The notes beneath the pieces are model-generated. The model did not search any database, was not told where the DNA came from, and saw only the letters and a program-made list of their open reading frames with translations. From the NCBI GenBank assembly GCA_903888485.1, contig CAISTS010000023.1, forward strand, positions 1 to 64,000: 64,000 nucleotides of DNA. The letters run 5' to 3'. The translations under genes were made by a program, and so were the position numbers. Of the stretch, positions 16,917 through 27,658 are shown one piece after another. Source of the DNA: an uncultured bacterium (lineage in GTDB: Bacteria; Pseudomonadota; Alphaproteobacteria; Rhodospirillales; Rhodospirillaceae). Positions within the stretch are counted from its first letter, which is position 1. Every line of letters begins with the position of its first letter.

Positions 16917-18710
16917 ATGAGAATGATTCGCAACATCCTTGGCTTGACGGCACTTTTGGCGTCTGCGGCGGCCCTTGCCGCCGAGCCGTCACCCGCGCGC
17001 TATTTCGAAGACGTGAAGTTCCTCGCAAGCCCCGCGCTCCAGGGCCGCGGCAACGGCTCGCCCGAGTTGGAAAAAGCCGCCGAGTATATCGCCGCCGAAT
17101 TCAAGAAAGCGGGGCTCGTGCCGGCCGGCGAGGACAAGGGCTTCTTCCAAAGCTTCCAAGTGACCACAGGCGCCGAACTCGGCAGGCACAACGTGCTGTC
17201 CGTGAACGACGCGAATCTCGCGATCAATCAGGACTTCGTGCCGATCGCCTTCTCCGACACCTCGGAGTTCGAAGGGCCGCTGGTGTTCGCCGGGTACGGG
17301 ATCACCGCGCCGGAGTATAAGTACGACGACTACACGGGCATCGATGCGGCCAACAAAATCGTCGTCGTCTTCGGTCATGAACCGCAGGAGCTCGACGCCA
17401 AAAGCGTCTTCGCCGGCACTGATTTCACCGTGCACGCCAGCTACGTCAACAAGGCGATCAACGCGCGCATGCACGGCGCCAAGGGCATCGTGTTCATCAC
17501 CGACCCAGGTCACGACTACGAAGACGTTGGTCCCGCCACGCGCCGCGAGCAGGGCGACACCGGCATCGCTGCCGTGCACGCCAAGCGCGCTGCCATCGTT
17601 GCGGCGTTCAAACAGGGCGGTAAGGATCTGGTCGAGGCGCAGAAGGCCATCGATGCGAACCTCGCGCCGCAATCCTTCGAACTGCCGACCGTGCGCGCGC
17701 GCATCGCCACTGAAGTCGTGCGCACGCGCAAGACCGTGCGTAACGTGATGGCTGCTTTGCCGGGCTCCGATCCCACCCTTGCCAAGGAGTGGGTGGTGAT
17801 CGGCGGGCACTACGATCACTTAGGTCTGGGCGGCGCAAGCTCGCTGGCCCCATCGCAGATCGGGCAGGCGCATTTGGGTGCCGATGACAATGCTTCGGGC
17901 ACGGCAGGTGTACTGGAACTCGCGCGCATCGCGGCGGCCAACAAAGGCGAGTGGAAACGCTCAGTGCTGTTCATGGCCTACGCTGCCGAGGAGATTGGCC
18001 TGCTCGGTTCGTCCTACTTCACCAATCATCCTACGGTGCCGATCACCTCTATCGACGCCATGTTTAACATGGACATGATCGGCCGTGTGGCGGAAGGAAA
18101 ACTCCTGCTGGGCGGCGTAGGAACGTCGCCGGCTTTCAAGGCCGCCTTGGATCCGTTGCAAGCAACCAGCGGCCTTACGATCACCACCACCGAGTCCGGC
18201 TACGGCGCGTCCGATCATACGTCCTTCAATGCGAAGAAAATCCCGGTGCTGTTTTTCTATTCCGGCGCGCACACCGACTACCACAAACCTTCGGACACTG
18301 CCGACAAGATCAATGTCGATGGGGCCATGAAGGTGCTGTCGCTGGTTTATAAGCTCGCGAACAGAGTCGCTACCGAGCCGCAGAAGATCACCTACGTCGA
18401 AGTGCAGGCGCCGCGCATGGCGACGCGCGGCTCGGGCGGCGGTTACGGGCCTTACTTCGGTTCGGTGCCGGACTTCCGCGACGACGTGAGAGGTGTTCCC
18501 TTCGCCGACGTGGTGGTCGATAGCCCCGCGGGTAAAGCGGGCCTCAAGGGCGGCGACATGATGATCAAGTTCGACGGCAAGGACGTCACCTCGCTTGCCG
18601 ACTACGCCTTCGTGCTGCGGCAGAAGAAGCCGGGCGATGTTGTGCATGTCGTCGTCAAGCGCGAGGGCAAAGAAGTGGGCGTGGATGTGACTTTGGAAGC
18701 CAGAAAGTAA
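16917..18710 (+). CDS. Secreted M28 zinc aminopeptidase with PA and PDZ domains
   Basis: The 597-residue enzyme has a signal peptide (to about residue 22). A protease-associated domain at about 120-250 holds FAGYGITAPEYKYDDY. The M28 catalytic domain has the metal ligands in GGHYDHLG (about 295), ADDNASG (322), AEEIGLLGS (358), MDMIGR and the final His in SGAHTDYHKPSDT. A PDZ domain occupies about 505-590 (VVVDSPAGKAGLKGGDMMIK). It removes N-terminal residues from peptides in the periplasm or outside the cell; the PDZ domain may bind substrate. The ATG at 16917 is chosen because of the nearby AAAGAGAAG; an upstream ATG at 16884 would spoil the signal peptide. Twelve bases downstream begins a TolB-like propeller gene, probably cotranscribed. 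Confidence 0.93.
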   Translation: MRMIRNILGLTALLASAAALAAEPSPARYFEDVKFLASPALQGRGNGSPELEKAAEYIAAEFKKAGLVPAGEDKGFFQSFQVTTGAELGRHNVLSVNDANLAINQDFVPIAFSDTSEFEGPLVFAGYGITAPEYKYDDYTGIDAANKIVVVFGHEPQELDAKSVFAGTDFTVHASYVNKAINARMHGAKGIVFITDPGHDYEDVGPATRREQGDTGIAAVHAKRAAIVAAFKQGGKDLVEAQKAIDANLAPQSFELPTVRARIATEVVRTRKTVRNVMAALPGSDPTLAKEWVVIGGHYDHLGLGGASSLAPSQIGQAHLGADDNASGTAGVLELARIAAANKGEWKRSVLFMAYAAEEIGLLGSSYFTNHPTVPITSIDAMFNMDMIGRVAEGKLLLGGVGTSPAFKAALDPLQATSGLTITTTESGYGASDHTSFNAKKIPVLFFYSGAHTDYHKPSDTADKINVDGAMKVLSLVYKLANRVATEPQKITYVEVQAPRMATRGSGGGYGPYFGSVPDFRDDVRGVPFADVVVDSPAGKAGLKGGDMMIKFDGKDVTSLADYAFVLRQKKPGDVVHVVVKREGKEVGVDVTLEARK

Positions 18711-18722
18711 AAGGGGAGAGTG

Positions 18723-19769
<1,047 letters not shown>

Positions 19770-19770
19770 C

Positions 19771-19821
19771 ACGCGCCGATGTAAAGCCGACTCGGCGCGC
19801 GTGGCGTGAACCACACGCCAC
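19771..19821. repeat. Two adjacent hairpins
   Basis: ACGCGCCGA (19771-19779) can pair with TCGGCGCGCGT (19792-19802), and GTGGCGTG (19801-19808) pairs exactly with CACGCCAC (19814-19821). The two stems overlap by two bases, so they might be alternative or stacked. There is no T-run. They follow the TolB-like gene directly and may protect the mRNA end. Confidence 0.5.
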
Positions 19822-19896
19822 ATCACAATCCACGGACCCCAGGAACAAACACCACCTTTAAATCGTAGCAACCACTGAGATTTCACGTATCGCTCA

Positions 19897-22800
19897 GTGT
19901 TTGAGGTTCCTTCGGTGCCACCTCCCGTTGCAGGAGTCTTCGCGCGTTTCCGGCGTCAGACTGATTCCGTTACGCCCGCCGGTCCGGACGAAAATTCCGC
20001 CAAGGGCCTGGTGAAGTGGCCCGTGGCCGCCAGTGTAGCCGGCGTGCTGCTGCTCGGCGCCTGGATCGCTTTTGAGGTGCGCGGCTCGGCCGCCCAGGCT
20101 GGCCTGCTCAGCCGCGCCGCCGCCGGCATGTCGTTCTCGCTGAAGCGGGGAGCAGCATCCAACATCGCCTTCCCCGAAAGCGGCCCTTACGACGAGCGTC
20201 TGGGCTACACGGGGATTCCGAAATTCGTTGAGCGCCTGGGTAAGCAGGGCTTCAGCATCGAACGCCAGGCGGAAATGACGCCGGAGCTGCAATCCTTCAT
20301 CGCGCGCGGCGGCTATGCCGTGTACCGCGAAAAGAACCAGGCGGGCTTATCCATTCTCGACCGTGACGGCACGGCGCTCTATCGCAAGGTCTATCCCGAG
20401 GCTGCTTACGCGACCTTTGCCGATGTGCCGTCCTTGGTGGTGAACACGCTGCTGTTCATCGAAGACCGCGAGCTGCTCGACCCGCGCTTCCCGGCCAAAA
20501 ATCCGGCGGTCGATTGGGACCGCTTCACCATCGCCGCCGCCTCGCGGGTCATCGGCCTCGAAGGTACAGGCACGGTCCGAGGCGGCGCGAGCACGCTGGC
20601 GACCCAGATCGAGAAGTTCCGCCACTCGCCCGGCGGGCGCACCGGGTCTTCGGAAGAGAAGCTGCGTCAGATGGCCACGGCCAGCGTGCGCGCTTACATG
20701 GGCGGCCCGGACTCCATGGCTTCGCGCAAGCGCGTCGTGGTGGATTACCTCAACTCCACACCGCTCGGTTCGCGCGCAGGTTTTGGAGAAATCAACGGCA
20801 TTTCGGACGGCCTCAAGGTCTGGTACGGCACCGACTTTGCCGAAGCCAACAGAGTGCTGACGCGCAAGAACCAGAGCAAAACCGACATCGCGCGCGCGGG
20901 ATTGGTCTACAAGCAGGTGCTTAGCCTGCTCATCGCGCAACGGCGCCCGGCGTTCTACTTGCGCACCGATCTTAGCGAGCTCGACCGCGTGGCCAATTCG
21001 TACGTCGCGCTGCTGCAACAGGACGGCAAGCTCTCGCCCGAGAACGCCCGCGCTGCCCGCGCCACCAAGCTGCGGGTGAGCAAGAGCGCGCCGGTCCTCG
21101 CTCAACCATCGTTTACCGACCGCAAAGCCATCGACGACATCCGCACCGATCTGCTCACGACATTGGACGTGCCGGGCCTTTACAGCCTGGACCGCCTCGA
21201 CCTCTCCGTGCGCTCGACCATCGACCGTTCGGCCCAAGCCGGGGTCGTGAGCGCACTCAAGAAGATCGGCACGCCCTTGGGCGCGAAGGAGCTGGGTTTC
21301 ACCGGCATCAACCTGCTTGAGGATGAAGTCGATCCTTCGAAGGTCATCTACAGCGTCGTGCTCTACGAACGCGGCGAGGAACACCATTCCGTGCGCGTGC
21401 ACGCCGACAGCCTCAATGGGCCCTTCGACATCAACAGCAGCGCCAAGCTGATTCTGGGTTCGACGGCGAAATTGCGCACCGTCGCCACCTACCTCAACAT
21501 CATCTACGATTTGCATCAGAAGTACGCGCAGCTCTCGTCTAAAGATTTGCGCGCCGCCGCCGATACGGAAAGCGATCCAATCACGACGTGGGCGACCAGC
21601 TACTTGATCGCGACCGGCGACCGCAGCCTGAAAGCCATGCTGGATGCGGCCATGCAGCGCCGCTATTCAGCCAGCCCCTGGGAAGGGTTCTACACCGGCG
21701 GCGGCTTGCATCGCTTCGCCAACTTCCGCAAGGAAGACAACGACAGTACTCCCACAGTCGAAGCGGCTTTGCGCCATTCCATAAACCTCCCCATGGTCCG
21801 CCTGATGCGCGATGTCGTGCGCTACTACGCCGCGAGCGAGCAAGGCGCCACGGGCGACCTCGAAGCCGCGCAACGCAACGCCTATCTCAAGCGCTTCGCC
21901 GATAACGAAGGCCGTGTTTTCCTTAGCCGGTTCTACGCCGACTACAAGGGTCTCCCGCGTACCGACCAGTTCGCGCTAGCCGCGAGCCGCGCCAAACAGA
22001 CTCCGCGCAGCCAGGCTGCCGTATACTTGGCTCTCAATCCGAATGCCTCTCTGGCCTCGCTGAAGATATTCCTGCAGGGTCGTCTGAACGAGCTTCCCGA
22101 CGATGGGATCATCGCCCGGCTGCACAAGGTACAGGACGGCTATTCGACCAACGACATCGGCTGGCTCACCGGCATAGATCCGCTTGAGCTGTGGCTGGTC
22201 AACTATCTCAACGACAACTCCACGTCTGATCGCAAGTCGATGTTTGCCGCCAGTGCCGAAGTGCGCCAGGACGCCTACGAGTGGCTCTTCAAGGCCAATA
22301 AGGGCCGTCAGGACACGCGCATCCGCGTTCTGCGCGAAGAAGACGCTTTCAAGCGTGTCCTCGAAGAGTGGCGTGGTCAGGGTTACCCCTTCAATCACAT
22401 GGTCCCATCGCTGGCCTCGGCGCTCGGCAGCTCCGGCGACCGCCCGGATGCGCTCGCGCGCCTTATGGGTATTATCCTCAACGAGGGCATCGATCTGCCC
22501 GTCGCCACGGTCGAGGGCGTCACCTTTGCCCAGGCGACACCTTTCGAGACCGAGCTCAAGTATGCACCGCCGCGCCGCCCCGTGCGCGTATTCGCGCCGG
22601 AAGTGGCGGGTGTGCTGCGCCGGGCGCTGCTGGGTGTCGTCGCAGAGGGTACAGCGATCCGCGCTCACAATACGTTCCGCGACGCCGACGGGCGCGTCAT
22701 TCCCGTCGGGGGCAAGACCGGCACCGGGGACAACCAGTTCAAGACCTTTGACGCCAACGGCAACGTCACGGCATCGCGCAGCGTCGATCGCACCGCGACC

Positions 22801-23040
22801 TTCGCCTTCTTCGTCGGCGACAAGATTTTCGGCACCATCACGGCTTACGTACCGGGACCGGACTCGGCGAACTACACCTTCACCAGCTCGATCGCCGTGC
22901 AGCTCCTGAAAACCATCGCGCCCGAAGTGCGTGGCGTGATGCAGAAGGATGTAGAGCCAAATGTCATCGCCCGGGGCGGCGGGGCGGAGCCCGTGGTGGC
23001 TACGGAACCTGTCCGTCTGAAAAAGGTGACCGCGCCCTAA
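19897..23040 (+). CDS. Atypical class A penicillin-binding protein (GT51 plus transpeptidase)
   Basis: The 1047-residue protein has one membrane anchor at about residues 41-62. A GT51 glycosyltransferase domain follows, with the catalytic Glu in FIEDREL (about 189), GGASTLATQIEKF (about 229) and RKRVVVDYLNSTPLG. The C-terminal half has the three transpeptidase boxes: STAK at about 522-525, SIN at 628-630 and KTGTG at 940. It is much longer than typical class A PBPs (700-850 residues), with an insertion of about 300 residues between the SIN and KTG boxes, and its GT motifs differ from the norm. It would polymerise and crosslink peptidoglycan in the periplasm. The GTG start at 19897 is uncertain; GTG at 19915 is an alternative. 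Confidence 0.88.
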   Translation: MFEVPSVPPPVAGVFARFRRQTDSVTPAGPDENSAKGLVKWPVAASVAGVLLLGAWIAFEVRGSAAQAGLLSRAAAGMSFSLKRGAASNIAFPESGPYDERLGYTGIPKFVERLGKQGFSIERQAEMTPELQSFIARGGYAVYREKNQAGLSILDRDGTALYRKVYPEAAYATFADVPSLVVNTLLFIEDRELLDPRFPAKNPAVDWDRFTIAAASRVIGLEGTGTVRGGASTLATQIEKFRHSPGGRTGSSEEKLRQMATASVRAYMGGPDSMASRKRVVVDYLNSTPLGSRAGFGEINGISDGLKVWYGTDFAEANRVLTRKNQSKTDIARAGLVYKQVLSLLIAQRRPAFYLRTDLSELDRVANSYVALLQQDGKLSPENARAARATKLRVSKSAPVLAQPSFTDRKAIDDIRTDLLTTLDVPGLYSLDRLDLSVRSTIDRSAQAGVVSALKKIGTPLGAKELGFTGINLLEDEVDPSKVIYSVVLYERGEEHHSVRVHADSLNGPFDINSSAKLILGSTAKLRTVATYLNIIYDLHQKYAQLSSKDLRAAADTESDPITTWATSYLIATGDRSLKAMLDAAMQRRYSASPWEGFYTGGGLHRFANFRKEDNDSTPTVEAALRHSINLPMVRLMRDVVRYYAASEQGATGDLEAAQRNAYLKRFADNEGRVFLSRFYADYKGLPRTDQFALAASRAKQTPRSQAAVYLALNPNASLASLKIFLQGRLNELPDDGIIARLHKVQDGYSTNDIGWLTGIDPLELWLVNYLNDNSTSDRKSMFAASAEVRQDAYEWLFKANKGRQDTRIRVLREEDAFKRVLEEWRGQGYPFNHMVPSLASALGSSGDRPDALARLMGIILNEGIDLPVATVEGVTFAQATPFETELKYAPPRRPVRVFAPEVAGVLRRALLGVVAEGTAIRAHNTFRDADGRVIPVGGKTGTGDNQFKTFDANGNVTASRSVDRTATFAFFVGDKIFGTITAYVPGPDSANYTFTSSIAVQLLKTIAPEVRGVMQKDVEPNVIARGGGAEPVVATEPVRLKKVTAP

Positions 23041-23227
23041 CGCCAGTCGCATTCGCTGACGGCACACTTGTCGGCCACCTGGGGCAGCCCTGGTGTCCTG
23101 GGGCAGGGGCGACGCTAGAGGTCATCCCTCCGTCAGGAAAAGGCTGTGCCTTTAGCCCTTTCTTCCTGTCCGCCTAAGCCCAGGATTTGCTACAACTAAG
23201 GCTCATGGCATGCCTGGGGAGGATCCG

Positions 23228-24361
23228 ATGAAAAAGTTTTTGCTCGCGGCCGTCGCCGCTGTGTGGTGTTCAGCTGCCTTTGCGCAGCAGGCCCCGTCGA
23301 TCCCGTTTGACGCCAGCGAGCCTTTGAAATTGCCTGACGGCATGTACTTCGGCGAAGTCGCGGGCGTCGCGATGAACTCGAAGAAACACGTGTACGTCTA
23401 CACGCGTACCGGCACGCAAGGCAGCGCCATCAACGAAGGCCAGCGCGCGCAGCTCTTCGAATTCGGACCCGACGGCAACTTCATCCAGGAAGTGGGCAAG
23501 GGTCTTTACTCCATGGCATGGGCGCACTCGGTACGCATCGACCGCGACGACAATGTGTGGCTGGTCGACAACGGCTCCGATCTGATCGTTTCGCTGACGC
23601 CTGACTACAAGCGCCGCATGGTGCTCGGCCGCCGTCCGGAAGCGGTGGGCTCGCGCCATCCGCGTCCGCCCGAGCCGGCGGGCACGCCCGTGCCGCCCGC
23701 GCGTCCGGGCTACTTCAACGAGCCGACCGATGTCGCCTGGGATCAGCAAGGTAACATCTTCATCAGTGATGGTTATCGCAATACCAACGTCCATAAGTTC
23801 GATAAGGACGGCAACATCGTCAAACTGGTGGGCGGTCCCGGCCCCGGCCCCTTGCAGTTCCGCACGCCGCACGGCATCGCGGTCGACAAGCAGGGCAACG
23901 TCTATGTCGCCGACCGCGGCAACGGCCGCGTGCAGGTGCTCGACAACAATCTGAACTTCGTGCGCGAGATCAAGCACAAGACCGCGATCCCCAAGGACTA
24001 CGTCTCGCCGATCCCGGATTTCGGCGGCGAGGGGCGCGGCGGCCCGCGCACGCAAGCCGATGAGAATTCACCGGCAGTCAATTCCATGTGGCCCAATACT
24101 CTGTGCATCACACCCGGCAACAACGGCGAGCAGCAATACCTCTACACCCATGACATGTTCCCCGGTTACCTCCAGAAGTGGTCGCTGGACGGCAAGCTTC
24201 TGGGCGAAGTGCGTCTCGGCGCCGGGCGCAAGATTGGTCAGGTGGGCTGGATCCATGCGCTCTCATGCGTAGCCGAGAACGAGATCTGGGTCGGAGAGCT
24301 TCTGAACTGGCGCGTGCAGCGCCTGATGCTCAAGCCCGGAAGCCCGACAGCCAAGCGCTAA
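23228..24361 (+). CDS. Secreted NHL-repeat beta-propeller protein
   Basis: The 377-residue protein has a signal peptide (residues 1-19) and NHL-type repeats typical of a six-bladed propeller: FNEPTDVAWDQQGNIFISDG, FRTPHGIAVDKQGNVYVADR and GNGRVQVLDNN. A Pro-rich loop (about 145-165) joins blades two and three. The start at 23228 has GGGGAGGA upstream and gives the signal peptide; an ATG at 23210 is rejected. Such proteins resemble peptidyl-alpha-hydroxyglycine lyase propellers but lack obvious catalytic residues, so a binding or scaffold role is more likely. It is a single gene with about 190 bases of intergenic DNA before it. Confidence 0.82.
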   Translation: MKKFLLAAVAAVWCSAAFAQQAPSIPFDASEPLKLPDGMYFGEVAGVAMNSKKHVYVYTRTGTQGSAINEGQRAQLFEFGPDGNFIQEVGKGLYSMAWAHSVRIDRDDNVWLVDNGSDLIVSLTPDYKRRMVLGRRPEAVGSRHPRPPEPAGTPVPPARPGYFNEPTDVAWDQQGNIFISDGYRNTNVHKFDKDGNIVKLVGGPGPGPLQFRTPHGIAVDKQGNVYVADRGNGRVQVLDNNLNFVREIKHKTAIPKDYVSPIPDFGGEGRGGPRTQADENSPAVNSMWPNTLCITPGNNGEQQYLYTHDMFPGYLQKWSLDGKLLGEVRLGAGRKIGQVGWIHALSCVAENEIWVGELLNWRVQRLMLKPGSPTAKR

Positions 24362-24457
24362 TACGCGGGCCGTCACAACCGGCGCGTCAGGAACTTTGTC
24401 AGTTGGCGGCTGTTTTCCCTGGGAGGGTAATCATCAGCCACAACAGACGGAGCGCGC

Positions 24458-24697
24458 ATGAGTAAAGTGATTTATGAGATCGTCGAGCATGATGGTGGGT
24501 GGGCCTATAAGGCGGGCAGCGTCTACTCCGAGACCTACCGAACGCACGATCAAGCGCGCGCGGTCGCGGAATCGGCTGCCGCGCGCCAACGCTTAGGCGG
24601 CGCCACCACCGGCATTTCTTATGAGGATCGCCAAGGCCAGTGGCACAGCGAAGTCGCCAAGGGCGATGATCGCCCCGGCACGCATGTCGAAGGCTAA
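24458..24697 (+). CDS. DUF2188 family small protein
   Basis: The 79-residue protein matches the DUF2188 pattern: YEIVEHDGGWAYKAGSVYSE, then THDQARAVAESAAARQ and a final segment WHSEVAKGDDRPGTHVEG. It is soluble, with no signal peptide. Members are common small stress-associated proteins of unknown function. It converges on a Q/N-rich gene with a shared terminator between them. Confidence 0.75.
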   Translation: MSKVIYEIVEHDGGWAYKAGSVYSETYRTHDQARAVAESAAARQRLGGATTGISYEDRQGQWHSEVAKGDDRPGTHVEG

Positions 24698-24717
24698 AGC
24701 CCGACCCTAAAATGCAG

Positions 24718-24750
24718 AAGGCCTCCCGCAAGCGGGAGGCCTTCGATTTT
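24718..24750. terminator. Bidirectional hairpin terminator
   Basis: AAGGCCTCCCGC (24718-24729) pairs with GCGGGAGGCCTT (24732-24743). It stands between the convergent genes at 24458-24697 and 24765-25004, with a short T-rich run after it on the plus strand. Confidence 0.88.
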
Positions 24751-24764
24751 ATGTGCAATGAGGA

Positions 24765-25004
24765 TTAGCGGTCAGTGTCCTTGTCGCGGCTCTGGTTTTG
24801 GCCCTGCTGGTTCTGTTTCGTCTGACCTTGCTGGCTCTGCTGGCGGTTCGGATCGTTCTCCTGGTCCTGCTGGTTCTGCTGATTCTGCCGGCTCTGATCC
24901 GAATTCTGGCCCTGCTGACCCTGCTGGCCCGAGCTTTGATTCTGCTGGTCGCTCTTTTGTTGCTTCTGGCCGCTTTGGTTCTGGTTGCGGTCTTCGTTCG
25001 CCAT
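24765..25004 (-). CDS. Low-complexity Gln/Asn-rich hydrophilic protein
   Basis: The 79-residue protein begins at the ATG at 25004 (MANEDRNQNQSGQKQQ) and is built almost wholly of Q, N, S, D, G and R, with no hydrophobic core, Cys or Trp. Composition of this kind predicts an intrinsically disordered protein. Longer upstream starts are possible but add unrelated sequence. Coding is supported by the shared terminator and by the absence of stops, but bias of short repeated codons could mimic an open frame. Confidence 0.55.
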   Translation of the reverse strand: MANEDRNQNQSGQKQQKSDQQNQSSGQQGQQGQNSDQSRQNQQNQQDQENDPNRQQSQQGQTKQNQQGQNQSRDKDTDR

Positions 25005-25115
25005 GAATGATGCTCCCGTTTTTTGCAGACGCGCAGTCGAGGATTCAACTGCACGGATGGGAATAACTGGAATATGCCGCCAGGGTTCCATGGCCGGTCG
25101 CATTTTACTTATGGG

Positions 25116-27488
25116 TTAACGTGCTTCGAGCGCGCAAACGGTTGTCATATCCGTGGTGACGCCGGCGCGCATATTGTGCACACGATGCTGGATCACACCG
25201 CCAAATCCTGCGGCGGAGATATTGTAATGGTAATAGGGGCCGTCCGCGGCGCCAATGTCGGCAGCGCTCTCTATCTCCGCCACCGGGAGCGTGAGCTGCC
25301 CGTTGGATGGAATAGTCTGGGTTGTAAAGCTGCCCAGGGCACCGCCGCTCCGCGCGTCGCGGACCGTCAGCGTTGCGCCGACGGCGGAGTCGCCCGTGTT
25401 GTACACCACCACCGTACTCGGATAGTCGTCATTGAACAGCGATGAATGCACATTCATCAAATTCTGCGCAGTGATTGTCGTTCCGCTTTCGCACGTGCTG
25501 AGATTCGTCAGTGTGCCGTCGGCACGGCGGAAGAGGACATGTTGCACCGAGCCCCTCATGAAGGGCTCGATCGCGACGCTATAGAGCGCGCCGGGCGCGG
25601 CGGCCGCACTGCGTTCGACCTCAGCCATGCTGTATTGCCATGATGCACCCGGCGGAACGTCGGGCGTGCGCCACTGTCCGACTTCAGTGCCGGAGGCGTC
25701 GAACAGTGCCACGCGGCTATACCCTGGTTGCGGTCCGGCGTTATAGAAACGCAAGTACGACTGTGCCGCTCCGTCCGCCGCGGCAAACACGGCGCTCATG
25801 CGCGTGTTTGCCGTTGTCGTGGCGGGCGTTTCATTCCGAAGCGCGCAAACGGTCGTCATGTCAGTGGTCACGCCGGCGCGTTCGTTGCTGACCAGATGCT
25901 GCAGCGTGCCGATGAAATCGTTCTCAATGGCCATCGTATAGTGATAGGCGCCAGTCTCACCGATACGCGCTTCAAGAATCGGCGCGGTCAAGTTGACCTG
26001 TCCCTCGGGCGGGATCGGCGCGGTGGCGTAGGTTCCGAGCCGCGCGCCGGTGCTTGAATCGTATACCGCCAACTGCGCCCGCGCCGCGGTAGGTCCGCTG
26101 TTGTGAATGACCACCGTGCTCGGAAACCCGTCACCTAGACGCAAGGCGTGCACATTGGCGACGCTGCCATGGGCGCGCCCGACGCCCGTTTCGCAAGTGC
26201 TGGCATTGGTGAGCGTGCCGTCGGTGCCGCGAAAGAGAACATGCTGCACGTCGCCCTTCATGGTCGACGTGATCACCAGTGTGTACTGCGCGGGTTTTTG
26301 CGCTGCGGCTTCCATTGCGGCGATGGCGAACTGTGGCGATGCGTTGGGAGGGATGGGCGGGCTGGTCCATTGAGTCAGCCGTGCGCCGGATACGCCGTCG
26401 TACAGCGCGACATGAACCGCGCCCGTTTCGCTTCCAGTGTTATGGAGCCGCAGGAAAGACTGCGTCGCCCCGTCACGGCCCGAGAATACGTCCGCCTGGC
26501 GCAGGATGCCGACCGTCTGCGAAGTCTCGCCCGCACCGCGCAGCCGGGTCCCGACCCCTTGAAAGGTGTTGTCGATGAGGGTCACCGCTTCGGTGGTGAA
26601 GTTATTGATGCCCGTCGCGTTGGAGGCGCTGTTGATGAAGGCGCTGCCCCGCACGGTGAGACTGCTGCGTGCGTGCAGTTTGCCTTCGGCGCCGAAGGCG
26701 ATCATCGTGTTGTTGCTGGTGCGTGGCCCCTGGGTGATGCGTACGTTTTCGATCACTGCTTCGCCGCCGTTGGGCATATCGATGGCATAACTCGGTGTGC
26801 CGCTGATGCCGTCGTCCAGCACCGTATCGCGAACAATGGTGATAAGAGCGCGGCTCTTGATGTCATGGCCGACGCGCGTGCCGGAAAAGACGCTGTCGCT
26901 CACGATCAGGCGCGCGACCGCGTTGATGTAGATCCCATGCGTGTAGCCATCGCCGGCACCATTGCCGGTGAAGAAGGAGCGCGTGATGGTGACGGTGTTT
27001 CTATCACCTGGATTGGCGAGGATGCCGTTCTGATTGCCGACGAAGCTCGACGCCTCGACGGTCAGGTTACCGGTCTGGTGCCGGATACCGGCGCCGTTCT
27101 TGCCGTCCGCATCGGTCACCTCGGCACCCTCGAAGGTCACCCGGTGCACCGTGAGGTCGGCGTTGACCACTAGGATGCCCTTGCGGTTGGCCAGCGGCTT
27201 GGTGATGCGCAGTATCGCGCCGTTACCTTCGATGGTCAGCGGCACGTTGATGGTCGCGGAATCGTCCAGGTAGATGCCGGCATCAAGGAAGATCCGGTCG
27301 CCGGCTTTGGCTGCAGCGACGCCACTGGCGAGGCTCTTGTGCTTCCGCAAGAGACCGACATTGACGTCGGCGGCGTGTGCCGGCAAGGCGGTCGCCGCCA
27401 AGCACAGAATGCTCAACGTCGCCCGCGCGCGAATATGGCCGATAACACAGCCGGTCGCGTGAAAGCATATCGCTAAGGCAGACAGCAT
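25116..27488 (-). CDS. Secreted right-handed beta-helix protein with duplicated C-terminal modules
   Basis: The protein of about 790 residues has a long signal sequence (to about residue 45). A parallel beta-helix spans about 55-330, with repeated coils such as LTVHRVTFEGAEVTDADG, NLTVEASSFVGNQNGI and ITRSFFTGNGAGDGYTHG. Then comes a unit of about 230 residues that occurs twice (about 334-566 and 567-790). Each unit holds one Ig-like module with FLRLHN or YLRFYN, VQHVLFR and TLTN-STCE motifs, and a second module with PSTVV-hN and AGVTTDMTTVCAL motifs. It is probably a surface protein that binds or cleaves polysaccharide. The start at ATG 27488 is inferred; no strong ribosome site is visible. 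Confidence 0.8.
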   Translation of the reverse strand: MLSALAICFHATGCVIGHIRARATLSILCLAATALPAHAADVNVGLLRKHKSLASGVAAAKAGDRIFLDAGIYLDDSATINVPLTIEGNGAILRITKPLANRKGILVVNADLTVHRVTFEGAEVTDADGKNGAGIRHQTGNLTVEASSFVGNQNGILANPGDRNTVTITRSFFTGNGAGDGYTHGIYINAVARLIVSDSVFSGTRVGHDIKSRALITIVRDTVLDDGISGTPSYAIDMPNGGEAVIENVRITQGPRTSNNTMIAFGAEGKLHARSSLTVRGSAFINSASNATGINNFTTEAVTLIDNTFQGVGTRLRGAGETSQTVGILRQADVFSGRDGATQSFLRLHNTGSETGAVHVALYDGVSGARLTQWTSPPIPPNASPQFAIAAMEAAAQKPAQYTLVITSTMKGDVQHVLFRGTDGTLTNASTCETGVGRAHGSVANVHALRLGDGFPSTVVIHNSGPTAARAQLAVYDSSTGARLGTYATAPIPPEGQVNLTAPILEARIGETGAYHYTMAIENDFIGTLQHLVSNERAGVTTDMTTVCALRNETPATTTANTRMSAVFAAADGAAQSYLRFYNAGPQPGYSRVALFDASGTEVGQWRTPDVPPGASWQYSMAEVERSAAAAPGALYSVAIEPFMRGSVQHVLFRRADGTLTNLSTCESGTTITAQNLMNVHSSLFNDDYPSTVVVYNTGDSAVGATLTVRDARSGGALGSFTTQTIPSNGQLTLPVAEIESAADIGAADGPYYHYNISAAGFGGVIQHRVHNMRAGVTTDMTTVCALEAR

Positions 27489-27658
27489 AAACGGGAGCCC
27501 CTGACGGAACTTCAGCGTCTTACGGAAAACGGGGCAACGCGCCAGGGGTTGCGGTTTTGGGTTGAAATAACTCCGTCGGGAGCTCGCATAAGTGTTTTCA
27601 CGCGATGCGTGCGGGTATCGGCGGCAACTCTCGACCCGGAGCAGCGTTCGCGTGTCAG

